A stretch of DNA of 64,000 bases from Bifidobacterium santillanense (GTDB lineage: Bacteria > Actinomycetota > Actinomycetes > Actinomycetales > Bifidobacteriaceae), in assembly GCF_018555385.1 (NCBI RefSeq), contig NZ_JAFEJS010000008.1, positions 1 to 64,000 of the forward strand, given 5' to 3'. This document shows positions 14,861 through 25,869 of this stretch, piece by piece. Numbering within the stretch: the first letter of the stretch is position 1; every line of letters starts with the position of its first letter. Under the pieces are notes generated by a model. That model made no database searches. It was not told where the DNA came from and saw only the letters and a program-made list of their open reading frames with translations. A program made the position numbers and the translations under genes.

Positions 14861-17068
14861 TCAGTTGCCGTTGACGGCGTTGCCGTTGGCCTGCTGGACG
14901 ATCGCGGAGAGGAAGTCGCGGTTGGTGGCGGTCTTCTTCAGGCGCGGGACCAGCGTCTGGTAGGCCTGCTCCGGCTCCATGCCGCCGAGCAGTCGACGCA
15001 GACGGTAGACGATCGGCAGCTCCTGCGGGTTGGTGATGAGCTCCTCGCGGCGGGTGCCGGAGGCGTTCACGTCGATGGCCGGGAACATGCGCTTGTCGGC
15101 GAGCTCGCGGCTCAGACGCAGCTCCATGTTGCCGGTGCCCTTGAACTCCTCGAAGATCACCTCGTCCATCTTCGAGCCGGTCTCCACCAGCGCGGACGAG
15201 ATGATGGTCAGGGAGCCGCCGTTCTCGATGTTGCGGGCCGCGCCGAAGAACTTCTTCGGCGGGTACAGGGCCTGCGCGTCCACGCCGCCGGACAGGATGC
15301 GGCCGGAGGCCGGCGCGGCGATGTTGTAGGCGCGGGCGAGTCGGGTCATCGAGTCGAGCAGCACGACCACGTCCTGGCCGAGTTCCACGAGTCGCTTCGC
15401 GCGCTCGATGGCGAGCTCGGCGACGGTGGTGTGGTCGGAGGCCGGGCGGTCGAAGGTCGAGGAGATGACCTCGCCCTGGACCGTGCGCTCCATGTCGGTG
15501 ACCTCCTCGGGGCGCTCGTCCACGAGCACGACCATCAGGTGGACCTCGGGGTTGTTCGTGGTGATCGAGTTGGCGATGTTCTGCAGCGTGATCGTCTTGC
15601 CGGCCTTCGGCGGGGAGACGATGAGGCCGCGCTGGCCCTTGCCGATCGGGGACACGATGTCCATGATGCGGCCGGTGAGCTTGTTCGGCGTGGTCTCCTG
15701 CTTGAGACGCTCCTGCGGGTAGAGCGGGGTGAGCTTGCTGAACTGCGGACGGTTGGCCGCCTCCTCGACGCTCATGCCGTTGATCGAGTCGATGGACTGC
15801 AGCGGCACGAACTTCTGACGCTGGTTGCGGCGGTCGCCGTCGCGCGGCGCGCGGATGGCGCCATGCACGGCATCGCCCTTCCTCAGGCCGTACTTCTTGA
15901 CCTGACCCATCGAGACGTACACGTCGTTCGGGCCCGGCAGGTAGCCGGAGGTGCGCACGAACGCGTAGGAGTCAAGCACGTCGACGATGCCGGCGACCGG
16001 CACGAGGTCGTTCTGCTCCTCGTTGCCGCGGCGGTCATTGTTGGTGTTGCGGTCCGCGCGATCCGCGTTGCGATCGGCACGCGCGTTGCGATCGGCACGA
16101 TCCTCGGACCAGTCACGACGGTCGTCGCGCTCCTCGAAGTCGCGACCGCGGTCACGCCCGCGCAGACGGCGTCCGCGGCGGTCGCCGTGATCGTCGCGGT
16201 CCGCGTTGCGATCGGCGCGCTCGGTGTGGTTGTTGCGGTTGTTGGCGCGGTCGTTGCGGCCGCGGCGGGACTCGCCCTCCTCGTCGCGCGGCGCGTTGTT
16301 CTGCGTCGGCAGGGTGGCGAGGATGTCGTCGAGGTCGCGCACGACCTCCTCGTTCGCCGTCTCGTGTTCCTCGGCCGGACGACGGCGACGACGCACGTTC
16401 GCGACGATGATCTCGTCGCCGTTCTCGTCGATGGTGTGACGGCGGCCGCGCTCCTTGCGCTCGGCGCCGGAGGGGGTCGGCTCGCTCAGATCGAGGGAGT
16501 CGAGCAGGCTGGCGGCATCCACCGCCTCCTGATCATCGGTGCGACGGTCGCGCTTGGCGAAGCGGGGCGCGCGCTCGGCACGGTCCTCGGACCTGCGGGC
16601 GCGGGCGCGCGGCGCACGCTCGGCACGCGGGGATTCGTCGGCGGCATCCTGCTGCTGCGCCGGCTCGGCGACCGGGGATTCGACGGGCGCGCCGGCCGTG
16701 ACGGACTGGGATTCGGCCTCGGCGGCCGGAACGGATTCGAAGCCGGACAGCACGCCGTCGGCGGCGGGCGCGTCCTGCGGCTCGGCGGCCGGGGCGGCGT
16801 CCTGCTGCGGTTCGGCCGGAGCGGCGGCCGCGGCGACGGCGGCCTTGAGGTCGGAGGCCTTGCCGGCGGTCTTCGCCTTGGCGGCCTTGGCGCTCTTCGG
16901 GGCGCGCACAGTGACGCCCTCGGGCGCCTGGCCGCCGGAACGGGCGGCCTGCAACGTCGCAAGCAGCTCCGGCTTGCGCATGGTGGACGTGCCGCGCAGT
17001 CCCATCTGCTTGGCGAGCTCCTTGAGCTCCGGCAGCTTCATATCCTCGAGATTCTGGCTATTGGCCAC
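14861..17068 (-). CDS. rho: transcription termination factor Rho
   Basis: 735-residue hexameric RNA helicase that terminates transcription. The order is a Rho_N SAP-like domain ([17 protein letters not shown]), an Ala/Glu-rich stretch, a long Arg/Asp/Asn-rich disordered insertion (about 145-350, with repeated RADRNADR units), an RNA-binding cold-shock domain (about 360-440), and the ATPase domain. Walker A is at about 486-493 (SPPKAGKT), and Walker B and the Q-loop region include [16 protein letters not shown]. The insertion is typical of actinobacterial Rho and is much longer than in E. coli (419 residues). The GTG at 17068 is chosen because GGAAAGG lies a good distance upstream; an upstream ATG frame lacks this. 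Confidence 0.96.
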   Translation of the reverse strand: MANSQNLEDMKLPELKELAKQMGLRGTSTMRKPELLATLQAARSGGQAPEGVTVRAPKSAKAAKAKTAGKASDLKAAVAAAAAPAEPQQDAAPAAEPQDAPAADGVLSGFESVPAAEAESQSVTAGAPVESPVAEPAQQQDAADESPRAERAPRARARRSEDRAERAPRFAKRDRRTDDQEAVDAASLLDSLDLSEPTPSGAERKERGRRHTIDENGDEIIVANVRRRRRPAEEHETANEEVVRDLDDILATLPTQNNAPRDEEGESRRGRNDRANNRNNHTERADRNADRDDHGDRRGRRLRGRDRGRDFEERDDRRDWSEDRADRNARADRNADRADRNTNNDRRGNEEQNDLVPVAGIVDVLDSYAFVRTSGYLPGPNDVYVSMGQVKKYGLRKGDAVHGAIRAPRDGDRRNQRQKFVPLQSIDSINGMSVEEAANRPQFSKLTPLYPQERLKQETTPNKLTGRIMDIVSPIGKGQRGLIVSPPKAGKTITLQNIANSITTNNPEVHLMVVLVDERPEEVTDMERTVQGEVISSTFDRPASDHTTVAELAIERAKRLVELGQDVVVLLDSMTRLARAYNIAAPASGRILSGGVDAQALYPPKKFFGAARNIENGGSLTIISSALVETGSKMDEVIFEEFKGTGNMELRLSRELADKRMFPAIDVNASGTRREELITNPQELPIVYRLRRLLGGMEPEQAYQTLVPRLKKTATNRDFLSAIVQQANGNAVNGN

Positions 17069-17254
17069 GGTGTTCTTACCTTTCCACAGCATCCGCCAAC
17101 GCGCATGACGCATCGGCACCTGCCTGAAATGTGATTGCGGCTCCAGCCGCTACGAATGCTCGCCGCAATGCTATGCCCGCGAACTGCACTCACTCTACAA
17201 CGCCAATCGGACCAACGCAAACCGCCCGTGCGCCCGGCGAACCCCTACGAAAAA

Positions 17255-17283
17255 GGGCTCCTTCCCCACTGGGGAAGGAGCCC
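17255..17283 (-). terminator. strong terminator downstream of the flavoprotein gene
   Basis: Perfect 13-bp GC-rich arms (GGGCTCCTTCCCC / GGGGAAGGAGCCC) with a 3-base loop. On the minus strand it is followed by TTTTT. It isolates rho from the gene at 17578. Confidence 0.75.
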
Positions 17284-17464
17284 GATTCGATCCGTCATCT
17301 TATTTCCGCGTAGCAAAAGTCAATGACGTGTGAGGATATGGCCGTCCGAAGGTGAAGACGTACAAAGGGAAAGGCCGTATACGCTCCGTCATTTACTTTT
17401 ACTTCAGAAATGAAGCAACGCGTGCGAACTCAAGGCGCACCGAGGGAAGACGCCGAACCGTATA

Positions 17465-17489
17465 AAGGGCAGTCCAGTGGACTGCCCTT
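17465..17489. terminator. second hairpin downstream of the flavoprotein gene
   Basis: Perfect 11-bp arms (AAGGGCAGTCC / GGACTGCCCTT) with a 3-base loop and no long T-run. The rest of the gap 17069-17577 shows no gene. Confidence 0.5.
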
Positions 17490-17577
17490 AGGTGAGGGGA
17501 GCGGTTTACCGCGACGGTTGAGCGCAGCTCAACAAGGTACGTCGACCGAGGAGCAACGCCGAGGGCGCTCCGTTGCT

Positions 17578-19182
17578 TTATTTCTGCTCGTGGTAGGACT
17601 TGTCGGTGTTGACGGACCACACGTTCTTCTTGGAGGTCTTGCCGGACTTGATGTTGCCGACGGCCTCGATGGCGGTGGCCATGGAGTGGTCCATGTTGTT
17701 GTAGCGGTGCTGGCCGTTGCGGCCGACGCAGTAGAGGTTGCCGAAGCCGTCGAGGTACTCGACGAGCTCGTCCATGTGGTCGTAGGTGTCGAAGTAGGCC
17801 GGGTAGGCCTTCTTGACGCGCTCGCGGTGGGAGTCGAGCACGTCGGCCGGGCCGTTGATGACGCGCATGCGGGTGAGCTCGGAGATCGCGAACTTGGTGG
17901 CCTCCTCGTCGGACATGTTCCAGAAGGAGTCACCCTCCTCGCAGAAGTACTCGAGGCCGATCCACACGGTGTCGTCGACGTCCTTGACCAGGTACGGGCT
18001 CCAGTTGTTGAAGATCTGGAGGCGGCCGACCTTGTAGCCCGGGTCCTGCACGTAGATCCAGCAGTCCGGCACGATCGGCGGGTTGCCGAGGGTGGGGATG
18101 TCGGTCGTGTTCTTGAGGCGCAGGTGCTTGACCAGCAGACCGACGGTCACGAAGTCGCGGTACGGCAGGCCGTTGGCGACCTCGACCATGTCGGCCGGGG
18201 CGTGCGTGCCGTCCTGCTCGGCGGAGCCGGCGTCGATCGCGTTGACGAGGTCCTTGACCGGCATCGAGGAGATGAACTGATCGGCGTAGAGCTCCTTGCG
18301 GTTGCCCTCGGAGTCCTCGGTCACGACGGAGGTGACGCGGCCGCCGGCCTGACGAACCTCAATGACCTTCGCGTCGGTGACGACCTTGACGCCGGCCTCC
18401 TCGCAGTTGTGCTCGACGGTCTCCCACAGCTGGCCCGGACCGTACTTCGGGTACCAGAACTCCTCGATCAGCGAGGTCTCGACCTCGGCGTTGGAGCGCT
18501 TCTTCGGCAGAAGCTTCTGGAACGCGTTCTTGAGCACGCCCATGATGGACAGGCCCTTGACGCGCTGGGAACCCCAGTCGGCGGAGATCTGCGAGGGGTG
18601 ACGGCCCCACAGCTTCTCGGTGTAGCCCTCGAAGAACATCGAGTACAGCTTGCGGCCGAAGCGGTTGATGTAGAAGTTCTCGAGGTTGTCCTCGGGCAGC
18701 TTGTGGACCATCGACTTCAGGTAGGAGAAACCGGCGACCATCGTGAGCTTGAAGCCCATCGCCTTGAGGGTGTTGGCGCTCAGCGAGATCGGGTAGTCGA
18801 AGAAGTGGCGGTTCCAGTAGATGCGGGACACGCGGTGACGCTTGAGCATCACCTTGTCCTCGACCTCCGGATCCGGACCGCCCGGCTCCATGTCGTGCTC
18901 GCGGCCGAGCTTCTTGTCGTCGTAGGACGGGGCGCCCTGCAGCGGCAGGACCTCCTTCCACCAGTCCATGATGCGGTCGTCCTTCGAGAAGAAGCGATGG
19001 CCGCCGATGTCCATGCGGTTGCCGTTGTGCTTGACGGTACGTGAGATACCGCCGAATTCGCGGGTCTCCTCGAGCACGGTCACGTCGTACTTGTCGGCGC
19101 CGCCGTCCTTGATGAGCTCCCATGCCGCGGTCAGACCCGCAGGGCCTCCACCGATGATCACCACGGATTGTTTGTCGGTCAC
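17578..19182 (-). CDS. FAD-dependent oxidoreductase, UDP-galactopyranose-mutase-like
   Basis: 534 residues. The N-terminal dinucleotide-binding fold is clear (VVIIGGGPAGLTAAWEL), followed by the second FAD-contact region (EFGGISRTVKHNGNRMDIGG) and a C-terminal flavin motif (NLYCVGRNGQHRYNNMDHSM). This architecture is shared by UDP-galactopyranose mutases and protoporphyrinogen-oxidase-like enzymes. The YNNMDHSM end and HRFFSKDD motif point to the mutase-like group, so a role in cell-surface polysaccharide (galactofuranose-type sugar) synthesis is plausible but not shown by neighbours. The GTG at 19182 sits six bases after GGAG. An ATG six bases further upstream would touch the ribosome binding site, so GTG is preferred. 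Confidence 0.85.
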   Translation of the reverse strand: MTDKQSVVIIGGGPAGLTAAWELIKDGGADKYDVTVLEETREFGGISRTVKHNGNRMDIGGHRFFSKDDRIMDWWKEVLPLQGAPSYDDKKLGREHDMEPGGPDPEVEDKVMLKRHRVSRIYWNRHFFDYPISLSANTLKAMGFKLTMVAGFSYLKSMVHKLPEDNLENFYINRFGRKLYSMFFEGYTEKLWGRHPSQISADWGSQRVKGLSIMGVLKNAFQKLLPKKRSNAEVETSLIEEFWYPKYGPGQLWETVEHNCEEAGVKVVTDAKVIEVRQAGGRVTSVVTEDSEGNRKELYADQFISSMPVKDLVNAIDAGSAEQDGTHAPADMVEVANGLPYRDFVTVGLLVKHLRLKNTTDIPTLGNPPIVPDCWIYVQDPGYKVGRLQIFNNWSPYLVKDVDDTVWIGLEYFCEEGDSFWNMSDEEATKFAISELTRMRVINGPADVLDSHRERVKKAYPAYFDTYDHMDELVEYLDGFGNLYCVGRNGQHRYNNMDHSMATAIEAVGNIKSGKTSKKNVWSVNTDKSYHEQK

Positions 19183-19269
19183 GTTCATCTCCTTAGAACC
19201 AAAATCACGCATATCCTACCGGAGCCACCGGAACCGCACGCCGATTCTGTGCGTTTCCTTACAGAATCA

Positions 19270-19584
19270 TCAGTGGATGTCGTCGGGGATGTCGATGTCG
19301 GTCTTCTGGACCTCCTCGACGTTGACGTCCTTGAACGTGACGATGCGCACGTTCTTGACGAATCGGCTCGGACGGTAGACGTCCCACACCCACGCGTCGG
19401 TCAGCTGGACGTCGAAGTAGACGTCCTGACCGGCGGAACGCACGTTGAAGTCGACCTTGTTCGCCAGATAGAACCGGCGTTCGGTCTCAACCACGTAGGT
19501 GAACAGCTTGATGACGTCGCGATATTCCTTGTACAGCGACAGCTCGGCGTCGGTTTCGTAGTTGTCGAGATCCTCGGCGCTCAT
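19270..19584 (-). CDS. DUF2469 family protein
   Basis: 104-residue acidic cytoplasmic protein of a family found almost only in Actinobacteria, usually near rnhB and signal peptidase genes. The conserved N-terminus (MSAEDLDNYETDAELSLYKE) and the core YRDVIKLFTYVVETERRFYL are intact. The function is unknown. The ATG at 19584 (GGAAGG just upstream) matches family members; an ATG six codons earlier is possible. Here the neighbour is a GNAT acetyltransferase instead of the usual rnhB. Confidence 0.88.
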   Translation of the reverse strand: MSAEDLDNYETDAELSLYKEYRDVIKLFTYVVETERRFYLANKVDFNVRSAGQDVYFDVQLTDAWVWDVYRPSRFVKNVRIVTFKDVNVEEVQKTDIDIPDDIH

Positions 19585-19692
19585 ACCTTCCTTGTTCCTC
19601 ATTCCTTCGCTCGCCCCGCGACGGCATGCCGCGGGGCAGATTCACGATTCGATTGCGCAGACGGCACGGCCGCCGTCCGCCTCATGCGGCCC

Positions 19693-20751
19693 CTACTTGT
19701 CGCTTTCGCGCTTGCGGCCACGACCAAGAGTACGCCACCAGGCGTCCTTCGACGTCTTGCGCTCGCTCTGCCCGTACGGCCAGTTGCTCTCCTCGTCCGA
19801 ATCATGCGACGAGTGCGATTCGCCCGTCTCCGCCACCGCGGCGGGCTTCGGCGGCAGACCGAGGCGTTCGCGCGCCTCCTCGGGCGTCATGTGGTGGGCG
19901 CTCTCGCGGGTGTGGGTCCTCTCCGACGACTCGTCGCCGCCGGATGTCTTCTGCCGGATGGCGATGGAGTGTTCGCGCGCGCTCAGCGCCTCCTGCACGC
20001 CCGGGTTGTCCTCGATCAGATGCATGCCGAACGCCTCGAGCGAACGGATCGGATCGTACTCGTCGAACAACGTGTCCATGACGATGAGGTCCTGGTACTT
20101 GCGCATGACCGGATCCCACAGCGCGTCGCGCGAGGTGCCGGACGGCACGAAGCCGAGCGACTGGTAGACCGAGACGGAGCGCGTGTTCTGCTCCGGCACG
20201 CTCACCCAGATGCGGTGCATGCCCAGGCCCGCCGGCTCCGGTGCGAAGCCGTAGGTCATGACGCGCGGCATCGCGTCGCGCGAGTAGCCGCGGCCGCGGT
20301 AGTCGCGACCGAGAATGATCTGGATGCGGGCGGAACGGGACCAGCCGTCGATGTCGATCAGGAAGATCATGCCGATGACGTTGCCGGTGGCGGACGCGTC
20401 GGTCTTGTGGTCCATGTCGTGGTCCGCATCGGTCAGGATCGCCCACGCGATCGTGCGGCGGGCCTCCGGATCGCCCACGCCGGACTCGGTCGGCGCCTGA
20501 CCGTTCGACCACGCGACGGAGCGGGCCACCCACGCGTGCACGACGGCGCGCTCGGCGTACTCGTCCTTGCCGGTGATCTTGGTGGCGCCGTAGTAGGCGT
20601 CGAGCTGATCGAGCTTGGACAGATCCTCCATGGTAGCCGGGCGCAGATGCACCATCTCGCCGCGAATGGGCGGGATCACGATGCGTGCGGGCAGTTCGCG
20701 ACGCTGCTCGTCCATCGACGCGGCCGTGTTCGCTTCCGTGTACTCAGTCAT
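19693..20751 (-). CDS. GNAT family N-acetyltransferase, RimJ/RimL-like
   Basis: 352 residues. A GNAT domain spans about residues 30-215. It has VHLRPATMEDLSKLDQLDA at the start, the acetyl-CoA-binding LGRDYRGRGYSRDAMPRVM (R/Q-x-x-G-x-G/A type) and NTRSVSVYQSLGFVPSGT near its end, as in RimJ/RimL-like enzymes that acetylate protein N-termini or small amines. The C-terminal 140 residues are polar, charged and probably disordered, ending in a basic RGRKRESDK tail. The extension is unusual for the family. The ATG at 20751 has AGGGACAGGGAA just upstream. Confidence 0.85.
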   Translation of the reverse strand: MTEYTEANTAASMDEQRRELPARIVIPPIRGEMVHLRPATMEDLSKLDQLDAYYGATKITGKDEYAERAVVHAWVARSVAWSNGQAPTESGVGDPEARRTIAWAILTDADHDMDHKTDASATGNVIGMIFLIDIDGWSRSARIQIILGRDYRGRGYSRDAMPRVMTYGFAPEPAGLGMHRIWVSVPEQNTRSVSVYQSLGFVPSGTSRDALWDPVMRKYQDLIVMDTLFDEYDPIRSLEAFGMHLIEDNPGVQEALSAREHSIAIRQKTSGGDESSERTHTRESAHHMTPEEARERLGLPPKPAAVAETGESHSSHDSDEESNWPYGQSERKTSKDAWWRTLGRGRKRESDK

Positions 20752-20911
20752 TTCCCTGTCCCTGTCGTCCCTTGCACAACCGATCGCACCGGACCTCCTT
20801 GATCCGGTTGCCGATCGCCGACCAATCATTGCCGAAGTTATCTTACTCGGCTGTATGAACGCTGGGAGGAAGCACAGGTTACCTGTAACCGAACTTCCAC
20901 ACGGGAGTATG

Positions 20912-20938
20912 AAAAAGCTCCCCTCAGTGAGGGGAGCT
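20912..20938 (-). terminator. terminator downstream of gatB
   Basis: AGCTCCCCTCA / TGAGGGGAGCT is followed on the minus strand by TTTTTC, giving a strong intrinsic terminator for the gatCAB operon. Confidence 0.75.
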
Positions 20939-21009
20939 GGATGGGACGGACTTGCCTGAGGGCAGGATCCGTCATCACCTCGCCGCTGCCGCGGCTCGGC
21001 TGAGCCTAC

Positions 21010-21031
21010 GGGAAGCCCACCGGGCTTCCCG
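21010..21031 (-). terminator. hairpin directly after gatB
   Basis: GGGAAGCCC-ACC-GGGCTTCCC has the same flanks (cctac before, gctt-acggctc after) as the hairpin behind valS at 4559-4581, with a different stem sequence. This pair looks like a repeat whose stem co-varies. Confidence 0.5.
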
Positions 21032-21040
21032 CTTCACGGC

Positions 21041-22540
21041 TCAGCCCTTGATCTTGCCCATGACGATCTTGGTGACGGCCTTGGCGTCGGCCTGACCGCG
21101 GGTCGCCTTCATCACGGCACCGATGATCACGCCCATCGGCTTCATGTTGCCGCTCTTGAGCTTCTCGACGACGTCCGGGTTAGCCTCGAACGCCGCGTCG
21201 ACCGCCGCCTCGATGGCGCCGGAGTCCTCGACGATCTTGTAGCCGTGCTTCTTGACGACCTCATCCGGGGTGCCCTCACCGGCGAGCACGCCGGCGACGG
21301 TCTGCTTGGCGAGCTTGTCGTTGAGCTTGCCGTCGGCGATGAGCTTCTCGACCTCGGCCACGTCGGCCGGGGTGACGGGCAGCTCCTCGAGGGAGACGCC
21401 CTTGGCGTTCGCCTCGCGGGACAGCTCGCCCAGCCACCACTTGCGGGCGCCGGCCGCGGAGGCGCCGGCCTTCACGGTCTCCTCGATCAGGTCGAGGGCG
21501 TCGGCGTTGAGGATGTCGCGCAGCTGCAGGTCGGTCAGGCCCCACTCGGCCTTGAGACGGTTGCGGCGCTCGCGCGGCATCTCCGGCATCTGGGCCTCGA
21601 TCTCGGCGATGTGCTCCTTGGTGATGTGGAGCATGACCAGATCCGGGTCCGGGAAGTAGCGGTAGTCGTCGGCGTCGGACTTCAGGCGGCCGCCGGCGGT
21701 GGTCTGCGAGGCCTCGTCCCAGTGACGGGTCTCCTGCAGGATCTCCTTGCCCTCGTCGAGGCGCGCGGCCTGACGACGGATCTCGTACTGGATCGTCTTC
21801 TCGATGCCGCGGAACGAGTTCACGTTCTTGGTCTCGGAACGGGTGCCGTACGGGGCGTCCGCGGACGGGCGCAGCGAGACGTTGACGTCGGCGCGCATGT
21901 TGCCCTGCTCCATGCGGGCGTGGGAGATGCCCAGCGCGCGCACGATGTCGCGGATGGCGCGCATGTAGGCGCCCGCGATCTCCGGAGCGCGGTCGCCCGC
22001 GCCCTCGATCGGCTTGGTGACGATCTCGATCAGCGGCACGCCGGCGCGGTTGTAGTCGACCAGCGAGTGGTCGGCGCCCTCGATGCGGCCGTCGGCGCCA
22101 CCCACGTGGGTGTTCTTGCCGGCGTCGTCCTCGATGTGCGCGCGCTCGATCGGCACGCGGAAGACGGTGCCGTCCTCGAGCTCGACGTCCAGGTAGCCGT
22201 TGCCGTTGGTCGGCTTGTCGTACTGGGAGATCTGGTAGTCGCGCGGCATGTCCGGGTAGAAGTAGTTCTTACGGGCGAACTGGCTCCACTCGGCGATCTC
22301 GCAGTGCAGGGCCAGACCCAGCTTGATCGCGTAGTCGACGGCCGTCTTGTTGACCACCGGCAGCGAGCCCGGCAGGCCGAGGCTCACCGGGGTCAGCTGC
22401 GTGTTCGGATCGCCGCCGAAGCTGACCTCGGCCGGGCAGAACAGCTTGGTCTTCGTGCACAGCTCGACGTGCGTCTCCAGACCGAACACCACGTCGTACT
22501 TCTTGGTGGCATCGGCGTACTTCATCAGTTTTTCAGCCAT
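21041..22540 (-). CDS. gatB: Asp/Glu-tRNA amidotransferase subunit B
   Basis: 499 residues. GatB binds mischarged Glu-tRNA-Gln or Asp-tRNA-Asn and activates its side chain so that the GatA-derived ammonia can amidate it. Family motifs are intact: [18 protein letters not shown] at the N-terminus, [34 protein letters not shown] in the cradle, and a C-terminal YqeY-like tail domain ending [21 protein letters not shown]. It is the last gene of gatC-gatA-gatB, 36 bp after gatA, with its own ribosome binding site (AAGGAAC). Confidence 0.97.
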   Translation of the reverse strand: MAEKLMKYADATKKYDVVFGLETHVELCTKTKLFCPAEVSFGGDPNTQLTPVSLGLPGSLPVVNKTAVDYAIKLGLALHCEIAEWSQFARKNYFYPDMPRDYQISQYDKPTNGNGYLDVELEDGTVFRVPIERAHIEDDAGKNTHVGGADGRIEGADHSLVDYNRAGVPLIEIVTKPIEGAGDRAPEIAGAYMRAIRDIVRALGISHARMEQGNMRADVNVSLRPSADAPYGTRSETKNVNSFRGIEKTIQYEIRRQAARLDEGKEILQETRHWDEASQTTAGGRLKSDADDYRYFPDPDLVMLHITKEHIAEIEAQMPEMPRERRNRLKAEWGLTDLQLRDILNADALDLIEETVKAGASAAGARKWWLGELSREANAKGVSLEELPVTPADVAEVEKLIADGKLNDKLAKQTVAGVLAGEGTPDEVVKKHGYKIVEDSGAIEAAVDAAFEANPDVVEKLKSGNMKPMGVIIGAVMKATRGQADAKAVTKIVMGKIKG

Positions 22541-22576
22541 GATGTGTTCCTTGAAAATCCTTCCGATGTCACTTCG

Positions 22577-24118
22577 TCACTTGGCGAGCGAATCCAGCCA
22601 CGGGGCCTTGAGGTCCTTCCAGACCGGGCCGTTCCAGTCCTCCTCGAGGGCGGCCTCGAGGGCGGCGGCGGGCTTGTACATGACCTCGTCGCGCTGCTGC
22701 GGGGCGATGAACTGGAAGCCGACCGGCAGGCCGTCGTCGCTCAGGCCGGCCGGGATGGACATGGCCGGGACGCCGGCGAGGTTCGCCGGGATCGTCGCGA
22801 TGTCGTTCATGTACATGGCCAGCGGGTCGTCCATCTTCTCGCCGAACTTGAACGCGGTGGTCGGGCTGGTCGGGGAGACCAGAACGTCGGCCTGCTCGAA
22901 CGCCTTCTTGAAGTCCTCGATGATGAGCGTGCGGACCTTCTGCGCGGAGCCGTACCAGGCGTCGTAGTAGCCGGCGGACAGGGCGTAGGTGCCGAGGATG
23001 ATGCGGCGCTTGACCTCGTCGCCGAAGCCGGCCTCACGGGTGTAGGCCATCATGTTGGCGGCGGTCTGCGGCACGTCGGCCGGCGGCATGACGCGCAGAC
23101 CGTAGCGCATGCCATCGTAGCGGGCCAGGTTGGAGCTGACCTCGGACGGCATGATGATGTAGTACGCGCCCAGGGCGTACTCGAAGTGCGGGCAGGAGAC
23201 CTCGACGACCTCGGCGCCCATCTCCTCGAGCTTCCTGACGGCCTCGTTGAAGCGGGCCTCGACGCCGGGCTGGAAGCCGTCGCCGCCGAGCTCCTTGACC
23301 AGGCCGACCTTCAGGCCCTTCAGATCGCGCTTGGCGCCTTCGCGCGCGGCGGCGACCATCGGACGCGGGCCCTCCGGGATGGAGGTGGAGTCGCGACGGT
23401 CGTGGCCGCCGATGACCTCCTGCAGCAGGGCGGAGTCGAGCACGGTGCGGGAGACCGGGCCGATCTGGTCGAGCGAGGACGCCATGGCGATCGCGCCGAA
23501 GCGGGAGACGCCGCCGTAGGTCGGCTTGACGCCGACGGTGCCGGTCAGGGCGCCCGGCTGACGGATGGAGCCGCCGGTGTCGGTGCCGAGGGCCAGCGGG
23601 GCCTCGAACGCGGCGACCGCGGAGGCCGAACCGCCGCCGGAACCGCCGGGGACGCGCTCGGTGTCCCACGGGTTGTGGGTGGTCTGGTAGGCGGAGTGCT
23701 CGGTGGAGGAGCCCTGCGCGAACTCGTCGAGGTTGGTCTTGCCGAGGATCGGCATGCCGGCGGCCTTGAGCTTCTCGATGACGGTGGCGTCGTACGGCGG
23801 CACCCAGCCCTCGAGGATCTTGGACGCGGCGGTGGTCTCGATGCCCTTGGTGACGATCATGTCCTTGATCGCGATCGGGACGCCGGCCAGCTCCGGGAGC
23901 GCGGCCTTCTCCTCCGCGGTCTTCGCGTCGAAGGCGTCGGCCTGCTCGCGGGCGACGTCGCCGGAGACCTTGAGGAAGGCCTTGATGCTCGGCTCGGCGG
24001 CCTCGATCACCTCGAGGTGGGCGTCGACCAGCTCGCGGCTGGAGACCTCGCCGGACCTGACCTTCGCGGCCATCTCGGCCGCGGACAGCTTGACCAGTTC
24101 GTTGGTTGCTTGCGTCAT
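22577..24118 (-). CDS. gatA: Asp/Glu-tRNA amidotransferase subunit A
   Basis: 513-residue amidase that releases ammonia from glutamine. The Ser-cisSer-Lys triad is visible: Lys at about 85 (PIAIKDM), cis-Ser at about 160 ([13 protein letters not shown]), nucleophile Ser at about 184 ([12 protein letters not shown]). The amidase signature is complete. It follows gatC after 7 bp, so they are co-transcribed and coupled. The ATG at 24118 is chosen because GAGGAG precedes it and [16 protein letters not shown] is a family-like N-terminus. Confidence 0.97.
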   Translation of the reverse strand: MTQATNELVKLSAAEMAAKVRSGEVSSRELVDAHLEVIEAAEPSIKAFLKVSGDVAREQADAFDAKTAEEKAALPELAGVPIAIKDMIVTKGIETTAASKILEGWVPPYDATVIEKLKAAGMPILGKTNLDEFAQGSSTEHSAYQTTHNPWDTERVPGGSGGGSASAVAAFEAPLALGTDTGGSIRQPGALTGTVGVKPTYGGVSRFGAIAMASSLDQIGPVSRTVLDSALLQEVIGGHDRRDSTSIPEGPRPMVAAAREGAKRDLKGLKVGLVKELGGDGFQPGVEARFNEAVRKLEEMGAEVVEVSCPHFEYALGAYYIIMPSEVSSNLARYDGMRYGLRVMPPADVPQTAANMMAYTREAGFGDEVKRRIILGTYALSAGYYDAWYGSAQKVRTLIIEDFKKAFEQADVLVSPTSPTTAFKFGEKMDDPLAMYMNDIATIPANLAGVPAMSIPAGLSDDGLPVGFQFIAPQQRDEVMYKPAAALEAALEEDWNGPVWKDLKAPWLDSLAK

Positions 24119-24125
24119 CTTCGGT

Positions 24126-24425
24126 TCACTCCTCGCTTCCCAGGATTCGCGGCGCGACGAACATGCCGGCCTCGGTCTTCGGACCACCGGCGAGCGCCTC
24201 CGCCTGCGTGAGCGGGGTCTCCGGCACGTCGGGGCGCAGGTACGCCTCGAGCGGGACCGGGTTGGCGGTCGGCGGGACGTCGTCGGAGGCGACTTCCTGG
24301 ACCTTGTTGATGGAATCCGCGATGACGTTCAGCTCGCCCTGCAGGCGGGTGATTTCCTCATCGGTGAGCGCGATTCGGGCGAGATCTCCCAAATGCACGA
24401 TTTCTTCGCGTGTGAATGTAGGCAT
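24126..24425 (-). CDS. gatC: Asp/Glu-tRNA amidotransferase subunit C
   Basis: 99-residue small subunit that wraps around and stabilises GatA/GatB. The usual N-terminus ([20 protein letters not shown]) and the C-terminal proline-rich [11 protein letters not shown] tail are present. It is the first gene of the operon. The ATG at 24425 has no ribosome binding site but lies seven bases from a TATAGT box, so the mRNA is probably leaderless. Confidence 0.95.
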   Translation of the reverse strand: MPTFTREEIVHLGDLARIALTDEEITRLQGELNVIADSINKVQEVASDDVPPTANPVPLEAYLRPDVPETPLTQAEALAGGPKTEAGMFVAPRILGSEE

Positions 24426-24438
24426 GCGCCTAACTATA
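24426..24438 (-). promoter_or_regulatory. -10 element of the leaderless gatCAB promoter
   Basis: On the minus strand TATAGT (24438-24433) is seven bases upstream of the gatC ATG, the same geometry as at 42 and 1713. No good -35 is visible. Confidence 0.5.
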
Positions 24439-24513
24439 CGAGCGGTTTGTGACACGGGTGCGACGGTTCCTGAGGTCCGGGCGGCGCGGACGCGACCGCC
24501 CCCGCAGCGCCGG

Positions 24514-25323
24514 TCACTCCTCCTGTGCGGCGGGGTCGTACCAGGTGATGCGCAGACGGAACGTGCCGTCGGGCGCCTTCCAGCCTCTGAAGCCCAGATC
24601 GTTCCACGTCATCGGCATCGCGCCTTCGCCGGAATCAAAGGCCTCGGATTGCGCGACGAGGTCGCGTTGCGTCTTCCGCGGCATGCCGAGCGTCTTCGCC
24701 ATGCATCGGAACGGCTGAGAGTCCAGCGGTTCAGCGGAGGCCGTGGCGGGGATGGTCAATGTGACGGTCGTCGGCGGATAGGTGTTGTCGTCCGCGGCCC
24801 CGGTTCCCACGGGCCCGACCGTTCCCGATGGGGTCGAGGCCTGCCGCATGTCCGACGCGCGGACGCGCTTCATCCCGGTTGTTTCCGACGAGGTCGAGGT
24901 CTCGTCGTCATTCGCGCCGGACGTTCCTGCGTCCTCCACCGCGAACGGGGCCGCATCCGTCGTCGAGGCATCGGTTCCGACGGTTCCGTTGGCGCCGGCG
25001 GCCCGTTCGTTGCAGTCGTCGACCATGGCGATGATGTCGTCGCGCGCATACCGCCGTCCGCTTTGCGCCGGCAGTTCGTACGCGCCCAGCTCGTCCGTGT
25101 AGCCGGCCCTCCCGGACCACAACCACACGCCGATTCCCACGCCCAGCGCAATCAGCACCGCCACCGCGACCGCCGGAATCACCCCAAACCGGATACGCCA
25201 CCCCATCCGGCGACCGGATGACTTCCCTCCCCCGGAGCCATCCGGCCCGGGACGTCCATCAGGACCACCATGCGCATTCATCGCACCGCCCGATCCAGCC
25301 AATCCAGCGCCATCGCCATCCAT
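24514..25323 (-). CDS. membrane-anchored protein of unknown function
   Basis: 269 residues. A Gly/Pro/Asp-rich cytoplasmic N-terminus of about 45 residues is followed by one transmembrane segment ([24 protein letters not shown]). An extracellular Thr/Ser/Gly-rich linker then leads to a C-terminal domain of about 100 residues ([20 protein letters not shown], then [20 protein letters not shown]). No family recognised. The gene lies downstream of a repeat-filled gap and has no operon partner. The start is uncertain; an ATG 14 codons inside (25281) is also possible. Confidence 0.6.
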   Translation of the reverse strand: MDGDGAGLAGSGGAMNAHGGPDGRPGPDGSGGGKSSGRRMGWRIRFGVIPAVAVAVLIALGVGIGVWLWSGRAGYTDELGAYELPAQSGRRYARDDIIAMVDDCNERAAGANGTVGTDASTTDAAPFAVEDAGTSGANDDETSTSSETTGMKRVRASDMRQASTPSGTVGPVGTGAADDNTYPPTTVTLTIPATASAEPLDSQPFRCMAKTLGMPRKTQRDLVAQSEAFDSGEGAMPMTWNDLGFRGWKAPDGTFRLRITWYDPAAQEE

Positions 25324-25500
25324 AACCGCTCACCCGCCTCATCATTCATGCTCATCGCACGACCGATTCAACGCCGTCACCGGCCGTGCCGCTCACCCGC
25401 CTCATCGCCGGCATTGCCTCCAGTCTATCCGTTTCGCTCCGCCCGCAGGCACCCCTTACACACCCTTGCATGAGCCACCCCGCACCATCCACGCCCACCG

Positions 25501-25800
25501 CGGGAGATTCCCGACACCAACTGGCAGCAATCTCTCGCTACCATGCCTCCCGACGAGAGATATCCGCCACAACGTGGAACGAACCTCTCGCCCAGCGCTC
25601 CCGGAGAGAGCGATCTGCCACTTGGTGGCACGAATCTCTCGCCACCGCACCTCTCAGCGAGAGATATCCGCCGGTGAATGGCTGTGATATCCTGCTGGCA
25701 CCTTCTCGAGAGAGTTTTCCACCAGCGGCCGGCTGCGACGTCTCTCCATCCACACCGTCAGCGAGATATCCCCACCACCGAGCGGCACGGGTATCTCGCC
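25501..25800. repeat. array 1 of 52-bp-period palindromes (six copies)
   Basis: Copies start at about 25501, 25553, 25604, 25656, 25708 and 25760. Each is a roughly 39-bp dyad of the form GCGAGAGATATCCGCCA - variable centre - TGGCGGATATCTCTCGC, often partly decayed, separated by about 13 bp of unlike sequence. It lies directly upstream of the nuclease-like gene at 25906. Confidence 0.85.
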
Positions 25801-25869
25801 GCGAACCTCCGCAGGACAACGCCTGCGACGGAGGTCGGCGGGGGCTTCGTCCACAGGCCTCCGCCGCCG

